Origin: Tetraselmis striata | Lineage: Eukaryota > Chlorophyta > Chlorodendrophyceae > Chlorodendrales > Chlorodendraceae | Assembly (NCBI GenBank): GCA_006384855.1 | Contig: VCJN01001523.1 | Span: 1-64,000, forward strand | Length of the DNA stretch: 64,000 bases | Reading direction: 5' to 3' | Shown: positions 9,889 through 20,918 of the stretch, in pieces | Position numbering within the stretch: position 1 is the first letter of the stretch | Layout: the number at the start of each line of letters is the position of its first letter | Translations under genes and position numbers: made by a program | The notes under the pieces: model-generated | Databases searched by the model: none | Told to the model about the DNA's origin: nothing | Seen by the model: only the letters and a program-made list of their open reading frames with translations

Positions 9889-9930
9889 TTTTTTTTTTCC
9901 CCGCCTCCGGCACAGGACTGGCACTGGCCC
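9889..9930 (-). mobile_element. Short LINE 3'-end fragment, copy D
   Basis: A poly-T run followed by CCGGCACAGGACTGGCACTGG. Eighteen bases (CCGGCACAGGACTGGCAC) are identical to the reverse complement of the 3' end of copy A and nearly so to the 35-kb copy. Only about 40 bp are recognisable, so it is either an extremely truncated insertion or a decayed one. Confidence 0.45.
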
Positions 9931-10405
9931 TTACCGCTGTGCAGGTACGGTTCATCGATTCGCATCTATTATATACTAATAACACTCGTATACCAGCATA
10001 CCGATCCATTCATCATTTATGGTCTATGTGCAGATTGTTAATATTATTACGGTAGCTTATTATACAAACTGTGTGCACGAATCGTTACAGTAGGGACCAG
10101 TAGTTACTTTTAGTAACCGTACACCCGGGTCTACTCACTACAATCTCTTACGTTTCCGCCTGGTTGGCCCTGGACAGCCAAGACAGGGGTTGACTACAAT
10201 GTCCAACTCAGGGCCTCGCAGGGCCTCGAAGGTCTTGTCTTAACCCTTCCAAAGGGTAGGTGGAGTAGGCGTAGGCGGTGTCTGACCCTCTACTCGGGTC
10301 AGCTACCCGGCGGTACCGGTACCGGTACTGCGCTGGCGTCATGTCTGAGAGCCCGCGGCGCGGCATGCGATACTGGGCAAGCTGGTAGCGACATGTAACC
10401 CCCCC

Positions 10406-10406
<1 letters not shown>

Positions 10407-10436
<30 letters not shown>
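10407..10436. repeat. Homopolymer C tract, 30 nt
   Basis: Uninterrupted C run preceded by CCCCCCCT. It lies about 75 bp upstream of the CFAP68-like start codon. Confidence 0.95.
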
Positions 10437-10437
<1 letters not shown>

Positions 10438-10510
10438 CCCCACCACCCCCGCGCCTGCGCCGGACACGCACAAACGCACGTCAGGAGGCCCTAACATCCG
10501 CCTCTGCACC

Positions 10511-11276
10511 ATGGATCTTTCAACTACAACGGTTGTGGGTGACACGTCCTCCACGGGCTTCGCCTCCGCCGCGGACGAGTGGACGATCCGCCGCACCGCC
10601 ACCCTTTTGTGAGTGCCACCGCTGTCGCGTTGTCCATTATTCGGTGTCCGTGGCAATGCTGCGAGCGAGCACGGCGACCACGTTCGCGCTAAACTGCCTG
10701 CATCACAGTGAAGCTGCAGAAGCTGCACACCGGCGGGCAGCTGACGCCCCGCTCCCAGCCGCGTCCTGGCGGTGCACTGACGCGCCTCTCTCGCCTGGCA
10801 GCAGGGGGCAAAACATGTACGGCACTACCAACGGCACATATGGGAAATTCTGGGTGAGTCGGCCGACTGCCGTGGCGTGGCCCATGCTGAATACGCGGCG
10901 TTGCATCTCGCTCTCGCGGCGTCGCGTCCCGAGGACTGCGTGTCTCAGTCGTCCTGTGGTTGCGGTGCAGGGCGAGGATGGTGGGGTGGAGGCTACGACC
11001 CGTATGCGCAGCAGCGGGCTGGGGTTCGAGGGCTGGTACGGAACCCCTAAGCAGCTAAAGGGCAATTCCATGGGGCTGTCCGACACTGCCGTCACGACGC
11101 AAATCCCCCGTGAGTACGACGACCCGGTGGCTAAGAGGCATGTCATCCAGAAAGACCACTGGTTCATGGGCGCCAAGTACCCCAACCCACACACGCTGCG
11201 GGAGGACATCAGAGAGGCGTACTACACGGTGCGCGGCGGGCTGCCAACAGCAGGCGGAGAGGAGGCGTCGCGGTGA
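10511..11276 (+). CDS. Small conserved protein, CFAP68-like candidate (ciliary microtubule inner protein)
   Basis: The gene model has three exons, 10511-10608, 10802-10853 and 10971-11276, with GTGAGT donors and CAG acceptors. It encodes 151 residues in one frame. The splice model removes the long unlikely frame starting at 10533. Visible features are NMYGTTNGTYGKFW early, RSSGLGFEGWYGTPKQL in the middle, and QKDHWFMGAKYPNPHT followed by REAYYTV near the end. The TTN-TY block and the HWF-G-P block followed by a Tyr resemble human CFAP68 (C11orf1), a doublet-microtubule inner protein. This is a by-eye match of short motifs only. The acceptor of exon 2 is a tandem NAGNAG, so one residue may vary. 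TGTAA lies about 160 bp after the stop. If correct, it implies the alga can build cilia. Confidence 0.5.
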
Positions 11277-12408
11277 TGGACCTTGCAGCCCCGCGGACGG
11301 CGGTCGCGCCCGGCGCAACACAATGCATGGCACTGGCACAGGCGCATGTTGGGAGAGGGCGGGCTCCCCATCACTGGGTCGTGCAGGGCGTTGAGGCACC
11401 TCATAGAATGGACACCCTTGGCATGGGGTGAAGTGTTGTAAGTACATGTGCATCATTTCGGTCGGTACGCTGCAGCAGCCACGTGACAGCTTCCGGGTCA
11501 CCGCACTGCTGGAGGCTCATAGGACGTTAGAAAGGGAGGGGGTAACAGCAATGACTCAGGGGAAGAGGATGGATCAGATCCCCCCCCCCCCCCCCCCCCT
11601 CCCACACACACACACGCACACAATCACTTTCTGCATGTCGCACAACGACTGCGGGAAGAGCCCCTGCATAAAATGTCACCGCATCACCGCAGCATAACAG
11701 TTCTTAATGCAGACGCTTTCGGCACTAGTGTGGGCAGGACTGCTCCATGGACACTCATTAAGCAGCCGGGAAAGAGAGGAAGGGGATGCTCCACAGTGTG
11801 CTCCCTCCCCAGTTTTCCTTCTGGCCGCCTGCGGTGTACCTTGCTGCAGTACACACCCGCCAATATACTGCGTGCTATGGAAGCAAAACGCAAAGCTGGA
11901 AAATAAGGGCTGCCGCACTATGGATGATGATCCCCAAGGCAGACACAACAATGAGATGGGCAGGCAAGGAGGAAACAAGGGAGAGTGGATGGGCAAGGGG
12001 GCGGGGGTGGGGGGCACAGGGTACAGGGAGCAGGTGGGCGAGTTTCGCTTCTGGTGACGGCAGGCAAGGGGCAGCAGCCACAGTTCACAAGGGCGACTGG
12101 CTCCTTGGCTATGCATGATTACCCCCGCCCCCCCCTTTCAACACACACCACCCAGGACTTGCGTGGTTACGTGCTGCATCTAATATAGTTACACTGCCAG
12201 AGGAGACCAAGCACTCCCAGTGGAGTTTTGTCACTGCTGCTGATAGGGGACAGCAGGGTATGGAAACACTGGCATGAGGCATTCAGGCAGGCAGCCTACA
12301 AGACTAAGCTGCTCTTTCTAGGCGGAAGGCGGGTCCCCGGAAACCTTCAGTTTGTGTTGCGAGAAGAGCATGACAGGTCTGAAAGGTGCGCGATTGCTTT
12401 GCGCCGCC
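11277..12408. other. Convergent intergenic region
   Basis: It holds the 3' ends of the two convergent genes. TGTAA lies near 11435 for the plus gene, and its complement near 12187 serves the DCC gene. A 20-nt C tract lies at 11580-11599, followed by a CA-rich stretch. Open frames here show no domain. Confidence 0.5.
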
Positions 12409-14060
12409 TCAGTTGACAAAGCGGTCCGCAAACCGGTCGTCTGACAGGCGGCATGACTCGGTCCGCCCAAACACCAGGTAGCGGTTGGCCGCCACAAAGT
12501 CGTACACGTTGTCGCGGAAGAAGAGGGGCAGCGGGAACGCGAGCGTGGTGAGCACCGGCAGCGGCATCTCCATGCGCTCCCCGATGCGCAGCACCGCCTC
12601 TGACTTGATGTAGCAGCCCCCTTCCTCCACCAGCACCTGCCACCAGCACGCAGAAGGCAAATCAGCCACAGACCCACCCCTCCGCCTGCGGCTTGAGTAC
12701 CTTCCAAGCAAGTATCGAGCAGATGAGACCCCACGCCACCGAACTACTGACCAATTGCTGCCCAATCGCTCGCTGTCTCAGACGAGAAGTATTCTCATGC
12801 ATAACATCTACTCCACACTGATCGCCTCGTCCAAAATCGACGCATAGTGCCACGAGCTGTTACTTCATGGATATCCATTCGCGCCACTACCAAATGAACC
12901 CCAACAAGCAATGCACCAGCACATGGTGTCGACGCACATTAACGAACAGGAAGCCTCATGTCGGAATCACAACCTACAGGAATATTCATACTAAATCACA
13001 CATAGCAGCGCCCGGATTTGACCTATGGCAGGCAGGGCCGCTTCCTACTACCAATGCTATTATCACCGCGGCAACACTCGTACACCAAATTAGCGAGTGA
13101 TCCTCGCTGCCGACGATTTCAGGGCGCGGCTCGGTGGGTGGCGGTGCAGGGCAGGGCGCTCACGATGGAGGAGATGTCCTCCGGCGCACGGCCGCAGCGC
13201 TGCAGCAGCGCGCGCCCCACATCGCTCTGCAGTGCGGCGAAACGCACGCGGCCCTGCTTGTCCCAGTCCAGGCAGAAGTTCACGCCGCCATTGCACCTAC
13301 ATCGCGTTGGGTGGGGCGGCGTGAGTCGGATGGCTGCAGGGCTGGGCATTGGCCGCCCTTACTGGGCGCAATGCCGGCAAGCCGTAGCCTCAATCCACCC
13401 CACGGCCCGGCATGCTCCCCTGATCTACCCCGCGCTGCGTCCACTCTAGCATCTCAGATTTAACGTTGTCTGGCTGAGTGAGGGATATATAGTGACTATG
13501 TTGCCGCTGAACTCCTGATGACGAGGTGTAATAACGGAGCGGACTAGCACGATATGACGACATACGAATACTACGAGATTGGGGTACAACTCCGATTTAC
13601 ACCGGGATTTAACGAACAGTAAGCACTGCCATTGAAAATTGAAATAGTTACCGATGACAGCAGCGAGATTCATATCGTCGTACATCAAATCTGAGCACCA
13701 GCTCCGAAACCATTTAGTCGCTACACTGCCCGGCGATCGATAGTGCTAGGAGCCTGCTCCCCCCCAAAGGGGGAGGGACGGGTGGGAGGGGACGATGCAT
13801 CAGCACGCGTACATGTTGCAAACCCCATCGAAGAGCACGATGGGCCGCTTGTCCACGGCGAAAAAGTCCGCGGCGTCCCGCTCCACCGGCGCTGTTACCT
13901 CGCGCTGTGCGGCTCGCAGCGCCCGGGGAAGTGCGCCGCGCCGGCAGAGAGGCGCTGCGGTTCGCAGGGTGGAGGGCGCCGCGGAGGGCGTCGCGCGCAC
14001 CGACTGGCGGACGCCGGCGGCAGCGAGGCCGGGCGGGAAGCGGGCAGCAGAGGTCGCCAT
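12409..14060 (-). CDS. DCC-family (DUF393) thiol-disulfide oxidoreductase-like protein, plastid-targeted
   Basis: Three exons (14060-13813, 13296-13164, 12636-12409) give 202 residues. The family signature is restored only by splicing: VLFDGVCN at the end of exon 1 joins MCNGGVNFCLDWD in exon 2, giving the DxxCxxC motif DGVCNMC (residues 78-84). Exon 2 continues KQGRVRFAALQSDVGRALL and exon 3 GGCYIKSEAVLRIG and FFRDNVYDFVAANRYLVFG, all typical DCC blocks. The first 60 or so residues are rich in Ala, Arg, Ser and Pro with few acidic residues, as in chloroplast transit peptides. Function is probably a thiol-redox role in the plastid. Substrates are unknown. The usual family length (130-200) fits. 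TTACA near 12187 supplies a TGTAA signal on this strand. Confidence 0.85.
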
Positions 14061-14962
14061 GTGAGCGGACTACTAGACTGGCGAAAGGAGGTGGATGGAT
14101 CTTGAAACCGCGGCGCGTATGCGATAGTTAATGAAGTTGTCGGTATAGGCTCGGGCGTCGGGGATGTGTGTGGGAAGGCGGGAATTTGAGTGCTGTCTCT
14201 GCTCTGCTGTCGACGAGTATGTACGGTACCAGCACGTACCAGTAGTGCTGCTGGCAATAATAAGGACGACTACGGCGACGATTGACCGCTTGACTTATCA
14301 TAATAATATTAACGATATATCTACCGATTACGAACGGATACATTCTGGAGTACCCATCGAAGCTTGAAATTTTATTTACCCCCTTCCTGTCAGGTGCGCA
14401 AAGTTCGGGCCGTTCAGGAAAGCAAATATCACATCCCAGCTAGGCAGCAGGCTATTCACGCGCCGGTCATCTCGCGTTCATAGCAGTACGTGTATATCAC
14501 CTGGAAGCCAGAGCGCACGCCACGTAAGCTGATTGCGCGCTCCAACAACGCGCCTCAACGACAAGACGGCAATTCCGCCGTACCGTACCGGCAGAATGCG
14601 CCCCACCAGTTTCGGCAGCGCGCGCTGAGCGCCACACGTCTTGAATAGCTCAGTGATGCGACGCCCGTCGCAGGCACACCGGCTACTACCGGTACCCCAC
14701 CAGTCGCCGCCCAGCAGCAGACGTGCCATCCCCGCCCGCGTGTGCGGTCGCCAACCGCAAGGCTGCGGCCGGCAGTACACAGCGCTTTGTTTAGTCGCCC
14801 AATGCAGCTGACGCGCCCCCCAGCGGCCGCCAAGCTGCCGAGCAGCGCGACCGGCAGGTGGGCCCCTCCCTGCGCAACTGACCCCCCCAGGCAATGATTC
14901 ACGCAACACCCCTCTTGTGCAAGAAACCTCCTCACGTTCAGGAAGCTAGAGTCTCTCACCCC
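14061..14962. other. Divergent promoter region, no gene supported
   Basis: Lies between the DCC gene and the fibrillin gene. Overlapping minus-strand frames at 14478-14986 are GC-driven and show no domain. No clear TATA box was found for either gene. Confidence 0.4.
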
Positions 14963-16362
14963 ATGGCGCGTTGTCCTGTCAGTCACGGGTGAGTGGGCGA
15001 CCGGCCATCAGACTACCACCGCTTGACTCCCACCTAAAATTATAAAGAAATAATATGATGGTGAAACAAAATAGCGAATATGCCGCGAATGAAAAATGAA
15101 CAGGAAAGGCCACGAGTAGGTTATGGTTTTCTTGTTTTTAATTCATTTGAGGGTGGGGTGTGTTGGGGGCCGGGGGGCTTGTGCGGTGTGGTGTGCTCAC
15201 GTGCTTGGCCTCTGGCCAGGTCCCGGGCGGCGCCCTTGGGCAGGCCACAACGATGGCGCCAGGCATTGCGGGTGCGGGCGGCGGTGCCCGAGGCTAAGCC
15301 TGCGCTGGCGGAGACCTCAGTGAGCGAGCTCAAGCGGCAGATCCTGCATCACTCCGCCACGGTGGACCGCGGCCAGCTGCACGACCGCCTGGTGTCCAAG
15401 GCGTACGAGGGCAAGCGGCAGCAGCTGCGGGACACGGTGCTGGCGCTGTGCGCGGCGCAGGGGGGGCGGCGCTTCGAAGAGGCGGAGGTGGAGGGGGAGT
15501 GGGAGCTGGTGTATTCCACGTGCCAGCTCTTCCGCAGCTCCCCCTTCTTCATGGCCATCCAGTGCGCCTTCGACGACGCCTCCAAGTCCTCGCTCTTCTT
15601 CAAGCTGCACGACCTGCAGGTCAAAAGCTGGGGCACCTCCACCGTGGGCCGCGTGGCGCAGGACATCGCCTTTGACCGCGCGGAGTTCCGCTCCGAGTTT
15701 GACACCATCATCTTCGCGCTCACCGTCATCCCCATCATCGGCTGGTTCAAGCTGTTGCCCACCTTTGGCGGCCGCGTGGTTTCCATCGCCTCCGACCTCA
15801 CTCTGGACCCCGACACCGGCCGCATGGACATGGTGCTCCAGCGGACACGAGTGGAGTGCGCCCCAGGTGCCCCGCCCCACTAATCAACAAATATGCAATC
15901 AATTGCGGACAACTGATTCTGATCCTATGTAAAATCCCAGCTTATCCCGATATGGTCAGATTTATCTCAATGACTCCTGGTTGATCTTATAATAGATCTC
16001 AAATAATAATTTTTTTGGTGCTGAAGAAGATTGGTCGTGACAAGAGAAAACAGAGTAATAATTGAGCAATCTTCCCTGCTATATGAGGCGCGCCACTCAA
16101 CGTGCCCCCGTAACGCCCTTGCTTTGCTTTGCACATGACAGGTATTCCCAACATCAAGGGCATCCCGCTGCTGGGCCGCGCCCTCATGGACTCCGACTTC
16201 CCCGTGGCACGCGTGTGGCGGCAGCTGCCGTGGAACCGGGGCCGCGCGCCCGCGTGCCACGTGTTTGTGCGCTACGTGGACGAGGGCTTCCGCGTGATGC
16301 AGGACCCGGACGGCGAGCTGTTTGTCTACGCGCGGCCGCTGCCCACGCCCCAGGCTGACTGA
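14963..16362 (+). CDS. Plastid lipid-associated protein / fibrillin (PAP domain)
   Basis: Proposed exons are 14963-14988, 15220-15866 and 16142-16362, encoding 297 residues. Exon 1 (MARCPVSHG, donor GTGAGT) joins in frame to SRAAPLGRPQRWRQALRVRAA, producing a clean chloroplast transit peptide. The alternative, unspliced start at 15080 gives an atypical N-terminus. The PAP domain spans about 44-290. It shows SVSELKRQIL, GEWELVYSTCQLFRSSPFF (102-120), SIASDLTLDPDTGRMDMVLQRT, and in the last exon the conserved closing block GELFVYARP. Fibrillins bind lipids and isoprenoids in plastoglobules, thylakoids or stroma and protect photosystems under stress. Which fibrillin subgroup this belongs to is unclear. 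TGTAA near 16692 could be the poly(A) signal. The exon 1 choice is inference, and the remainder is firm. Confidence 0.85.
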
Positions 16363-17207
16363 GCCCCGCCGCCGCTCCTGCCGGATGCATGCGAATGAGC
16401 ACTCCTCGATGACTCCATGTACGCAACTTGAGTTTTGAGTGTGCACACTAAGTGGGACCCCGGTAGGCCTTGTTCTCAATGTACGCCCTCCTCAAGTTGC
16501 AATCCAACAATTATGCAGTTAGTGTACTTTTTTGGCATCATCGCGCAGGCGGCTGCAACCCGACCATTGGCATGGGCATCATGAGGGTGCCACTAACTTT
16601 AACCTCAGACTAAGTACGGGCACCCGTTAAATTATATGCATATAGACCACTTCAGGTGACTATTTTCATTTCCGTGTGATATTGTTGACTTTATGTAAAC
16701 GCTGGCGCTGCAGTCACACGGGTATTGCTTTGACATATCTATTGTTTTGTGGTCACGCGGGCATCAAGGCACACCTGCCCACAGTCCACTACCCGCAGCT
16801 CTTGCTCGAGATGGGGGCGACACCTTCGAGATGGGGGCGACATGTTATCCCGGCATAGCAATCGAGCGACACACCGCGCGGAACACAACGGGTAGTGCAC
16901 TACCGGGGCAAAACTGTGCACTACTGGCTCTGGTGGGATTGAGAATGGGGTGGCCTGCCGGTCGGTGCGCTCAGCGGAGTGGATGACACCGCAGGTTGGG
17001 TGCCGCGGCGCAGTCAGTGACAACGCCAGTTGCGCAGGCCCACGTCAAGCCAAGGGCGAGTCCTGAATGGAACCAAGGGCCGGGCCCTTTTGAGGGAGAC
17101 TGCAAGAAAGGGAATCGCACCCTGGTGTGAAGTGGTGGTTGACCTGCTGAATTTGCCGTTTTCTTTTGGTGTGTGATTGCCCTTTTAGCCCGGGTGCGGC
17201 GCCGTAG
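16363..17207. other. Convergent intergenic region
   Basis: No gene seen. It contains a tandem pair of CGAGATGGGGGCGACA (near 16808 and 16828) and a TGTAA signal near 16692 for the fibrillin gene. Confidence 0.5.
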
Positions 17208-17972
17208 CTAGGCGGTGCCGGAGCGGCGCTTAAAGAGCATCAGCCGGCCTGCGCGCCCGGGCCAGTTGGGCAGCGGCAGCGTGTCGGCACGCACGAAGCG
17301 CTTCTCCACCAGTGCCTGCAGCTCTGGCGAGAAGGCGGCGCCGTGGGGTGGGCCGCCGGGGGGGCGGCAGTCCGCCCACTCCCCCACCAGCAGCAGCGCC
17401 TCGCCCGTGTACGCCGCCACCGCCGCCAGCCCATAGCCCCCCGCGCCGCCGTAGTCGGGCCACATCAGCACCAGCGTGCGCGCGGGGTGCGCCGCCACCG
17501 CCTCCGGGCCGCCTGCCGCCACGCCGGCAAAGGCGGGGGCAGTCCCCCCCGCCGCCGCCAACGGCTCGCCCTCCTCGCGGCCGCCCTGCCCGTTCCAGCG
17601 CCCCTCCCACGTGGGGCTACTCACCGCGACAATGTCCACGCGCATCTTGGCCAGCAGGGAGGCCCAGTAGCCCGAGCCTGCGCCGACCTGCACGACCGCC
17701 GGTGGGAACGGGATTGAGTCGTGGCACGTATGGTTCTTTCGACACCATGAAACATCGACTTTGATTTTGCGGTCGTTAACAAAACGCAGCTAATACCCCG
17801 GTTGGTTCTCTGAACTATACAGTATATACTCAGGGGAGCGAACTCGTGCTGATTCCTAGAGACAATCGTGACACCGTTTTCCCCGATAACAGACTGAAAA
17901 GCATGCATGTACAGCAAGCAGTAGGGCTAGGTGGACCTAGGAGCTCAAAGGAATGATGGGCTTGGAAAGGAG

Positions 17973-18003
<31 letters not shown>

Positions 18004-18762
18004 TAAGGAGGGGGCTAATCGGACCTCCAGAAGCGGGCCATTGCGTGCCATCAAGCCGAGCGCAGCGCTGGTGGGCAGGTTGAGCGCGTGCGCCTCCGCC
18101 AGCGCCGCCCACTCGCGCCGCGCGGCGGCGAGGTCCGCCAGGCGCAGCGCGCCCGTGAGCGCCCACTGCGCCGCGAGGCGGCCGCCCCAGCGGGCGACCG
18201 ACGCCAGGTGCTCCGTGAGCCCCGGGTTGTGCTGTGCGCCCGCCTGCCGCTGCAGCGCGGCCCAGTCCATTGCGGCCACCGCTTCCACCTCCGTCACCCT
18301 CCCCTCCGCCTCCGCCGCCATCGGCCACGCCGCCGGACAGGTGCGCGCGGCCGCCAGCCCCGCGGCATCTCCCTTTCCCGGCAGCGCGTCCGCCGCCCAG
18401 AGGTGGATGAGCCCGGCGGCCTGGACGAGCGCGCCCGGCGGAGCCGCCGCCGCCAGCGCGTCGCAGAGCCCCGGCAGCGCGGCCTCCGCGGCGTCCAGCG
18501 CGGGCGCCGCAGCTTGCAGCGGGTGGAACCACGGCGTGCCCGCCATGCCGCACATCCGGCACCCGCAGCGCCCCTCCGCGCGCACCACACTGCCCAGCAC
18601 GGCGCGCAGCGCGGCGGCGCAGGCCGTGGAGGCGGCCTCCAGCGCGGCGGTGAGTGCTTGGCGCTCGCCGGCGCGCAGCAGCGCCGCGTACCGGCGCCGT
18701 GGGGGTATCGAAGCATCGTTGGCAAGAGCCTCCCTGAGAATCGCCCCACCAAGTGGCACCAA
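17208..18762 (-). CDS. SAM-dependent methyltransferase-like protein
   Basis: Two exons, 18762-18025 and 17687-17208, give 405 residues. The splice joins ARNGPLLE to VGAGSGYWASLLAK, recreating a methyltransferase motif I (GAGSGYWA, residues 248-255). The order 'ARNGPLLEVGAGxGYWAxLL' followed by 'LVLMWPDYG...YTGEALLLVGEW' matches a family of uncharacterised proteins in algae and oomycetes. The N-terminal two-thirds is Ala-rich and presumably helical, with a Cys cluster (CGCRMCGMAG, near residue 70) that could bind metal. The intron carries a 24-nt C tract (sense strand) 20 nt after its donor. The real start may lie further upstream, because a plausible acceptor (GATTCTCAG) sits about 27 nt inside this frame. 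The substrate is unknown. Confidence 0.65.
17980..18003 (-). repeat. C tract (sense) near 5' splice site of methyltransferase intron
   Basis: 24 G on the plus strand, read as C in the transcript. It begins 20 nt downstream of the GT donor at 18024. Confidence 0.95.
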
Positions 18763-19361
18763 GCACCCTCAGGGGGGGCTGCATGCCCAAGCGAAAAGGA
18801 CAGGGAAAGGGCGATGCGCGGTGCAAATTGCTCCGAAACCAAATCGAATGCTCCGAAACCATGGTTTTGATGCGCCGATAGAGCCACTGAGGCCTCCAAC
18901 CCTAGGTAAGTGTCAGCCCGCCATTTGCACACGTGCCCCATTCTCACATCTAGGCACAACTCTTAACCCGAAAAATGCCATTACTCGTATACCCTTATCA
19001 TGAACCTAATCCTTGAAGGGGATCCTGGGATATGCGGCGATGACCCATTTGTACACTACAAGGGCCAAATAAATACGGCGGCCATACATGAAGGTCATTG
19101 AACATACACCAGTCCACAATCCCACCCCACTGACGGCGGCACCATCGCGTGCCATGTTGATGCGAAGAGCGTAACTTGCACCTTCTTGGTTATATTTACG
19201 TCAACAACGCACTGGGTTCTCTAAACCAAAAGAGATTATAACAACTCTTAGGGTTTAGAAAACCCTGAGAGTCTCCAACCCTCATTGGAGTCCAGCTTGA
19301 TGTCGTAGTAGGCAGTGATAAATAACTGTGTAATGTATCATCATGTGTATGCAGCTGTGCT
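18763..19361. other. Intergenic, no gene seen
   Basis: Between the methyltransferase and SET genes. The minus strand at 19255-19320 reads YYDIKLDSNEGWRLSGFSKP, ending in a stop. It could be a missed last exon of the SET gene, but the junction is not convincing. Confidence 0.35.
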
Positions 19362-20918
19362 CTAGGGTGCTGCGCCCCACCTGTCTGCGGCAGGAGGGGA
19401 GCGGAAACCGTCCAGCTTGCCAGACAGCAGGCGGTGCAGGAAGCCCAGCACGCGCAACTCCACCGCCGGTGCCAGCGGGTGCACGCCCAGCGGGCCGCCG
19501 CCTTCCGGTTGCACCGCCAGAGCGCCAGGCGTGCAGTGCTGGATGCGTGCCATGCCAAGCAGCGCCGTTGGCAGCGGCGATGCCGGCAGCAGCCGGTGCC
19601 GCACGATCAGCTCCGCTGTGCCGCCGCCCGCCACGAGCGCCTCCGGCCCCGGCGTGTGCAGCACCGTGTGCTGAGCTGGGCGTGCGGCGGCGGTGGCGGC
19701 GGCGTCCTCTGCGGCCAGAAGGGTGGTGTGTGCGGCCAGTTGGGCTGCTGACACCTGTGCTGGGGGACACAGCGGCAGCAGATGTCAACCGCTCATCGAC
19801 CTCCTGCCTATCACATCTACCGCGCCGTCACTGCACACACACACACACACACTCACACTCACACAATATATATATATATATATACAAGTATATACATGCA
19901 GTGTATACGTATGGAAATAGAAAGGGCGGCTCTGTTAAAAAAACAGTGTATACCTGTAGCGAGAAGGTGATGACGCTGGCCGCGAGCTGGCCACCCGGCA
20001 GCGCGAAGCCAAAGGACAGCAGAAGCTGGTCGTTCCAGCTGTTTGGCTTGTAGTTGATGAAGGCTTGCTGGCCTTCCTTGTACTCCGCGCCCGCCGTGAC
20101 GGCCACGGTCCCTGCGGCGCGGTCAAGCTTGAACAGCCCCGCGGGCGCGGCGGGCGAGTGGTTGAACATATCCACCCCCGGGCACAGCGCCATCGTGTGG
20201 CTGCCGTCAGCCTCCGTGAATTCCACGTACCTGCGGACAAGTAACAATGTATAGATTATTGCCTTTTTTCTTCCTTTTGGCTTTATTTTGATATTCACAC
20301 GCGACATCTAGGGCTCCCGACTGCTAAGTAGTATCCACATACACCAGCACATGGCCGCGACGACTGGCGGCCGCGGTCGGGGGGCGTGTTCGATGGGCGG
20401 GTTGGGGCTCACCGTGACCAGTATATGCAGCGCGCCCACAGGTAGTCCGTGTAGCCGAGCCCCCGCGACTTGAGGAGATGCTGGAGCCCCGCTGCGTCCA
20501 GCGCAGCCGCCATTGCGGCAAAGTCCTCCGGGAGCTCCTCGCGGAGCTTCGTGCACTCGATGTGCACCTCGCTGCCCTCCAACAGCTCCGCCAGCTCCGC
20601 CTCCGCCCACACGAGCGGCAGCCCGATTTCCTGCACCGACGGCAGCGAGGCCACGTGTGCCGCCCGGGGGCTGCGCGCGCCCGCCGCCGCCTCCAGCATT
20701 AGGTGAAGCGCGAGCAGGTCTCGCGCCGGCAGCGTCTCGGCCGCCAGCCCGGCCAAGTCGGGGTGCGACCGCGCCGCCTCCACCGTCCAGCAAGCCGACA
20801 GCGGCACTTCCAGCAGCACGCTGCCTTGAGGCGCGTCGGCGGTACAGACTAGCCCGCGGCCACTGCTGTCGGCGGCGCAGTCGGAGAGCGCTACGCGCGC
20901 GGTAGTGGCGAACTCCAT
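19362..20918 (-). CDS. SET-domain protein, RuBisCO-LSMT/SETD3-like lysine methyltransferase
   Basis: Three exons (20918-20413, 20230-19954, 19754-19362) encode 391 residues. The split SET domain is recognisable: GRGLVCTADAPQGSVLLEVP (20-39), SRGLGYTDYLWARCIYWSR, then across the splice YVEFTEADGSH and PGVDMFNHSP (186-195), with the SAM-binding NHS, and later INYKPNSWNDQLLLSFGFAL. Exon 3 corresponds to the RuBisCO-LSMT substrate-binding domain. There is no obvious transit peptide, so a cytosolic or nuclear protein is more likely than a plastid one. The last exon ends shortly after LGFLHRLLSGKLDGF, somewhat early for the family, so a further small exon is possible. Intron 2 contains CA and TA dinucleotide repeats (19835-19885). 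Confidence 0.85.

Larger units (their letters stand above)
8966..10510. other. Intergenic region between divergent genes
   Basis: No gene recognised. It contains a TATA-like CTATATAAAC near 9239, an inverted repeat with a poly-T loop (GAGGCGGGG...CCCCGCCTC, 9875-9907) and a LINE-end fragment at 9889-9930. A 30-nt C tract (10407-10436) lies just upstream of the next gene. Confidence 0.5.

Noticed and set aside
15080..15219. Unspliced start of the fibrillin ORF at 15080
   Set aside because: This stretch ends in a good CTCTGGCCAG acceptor and encodes an atypical leader. A short first exon at 14963 joins in phase and gives a normal transit peptide.
18041..19003. Long plus-strand ORFs of 260-320 codons opposite the methyltransferase gene
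   Set aside because: Shadow frames caused by high GC at codon position 3. They are Arg/Ala/Ser-rich, domain-free, and antisense to the supported gene.
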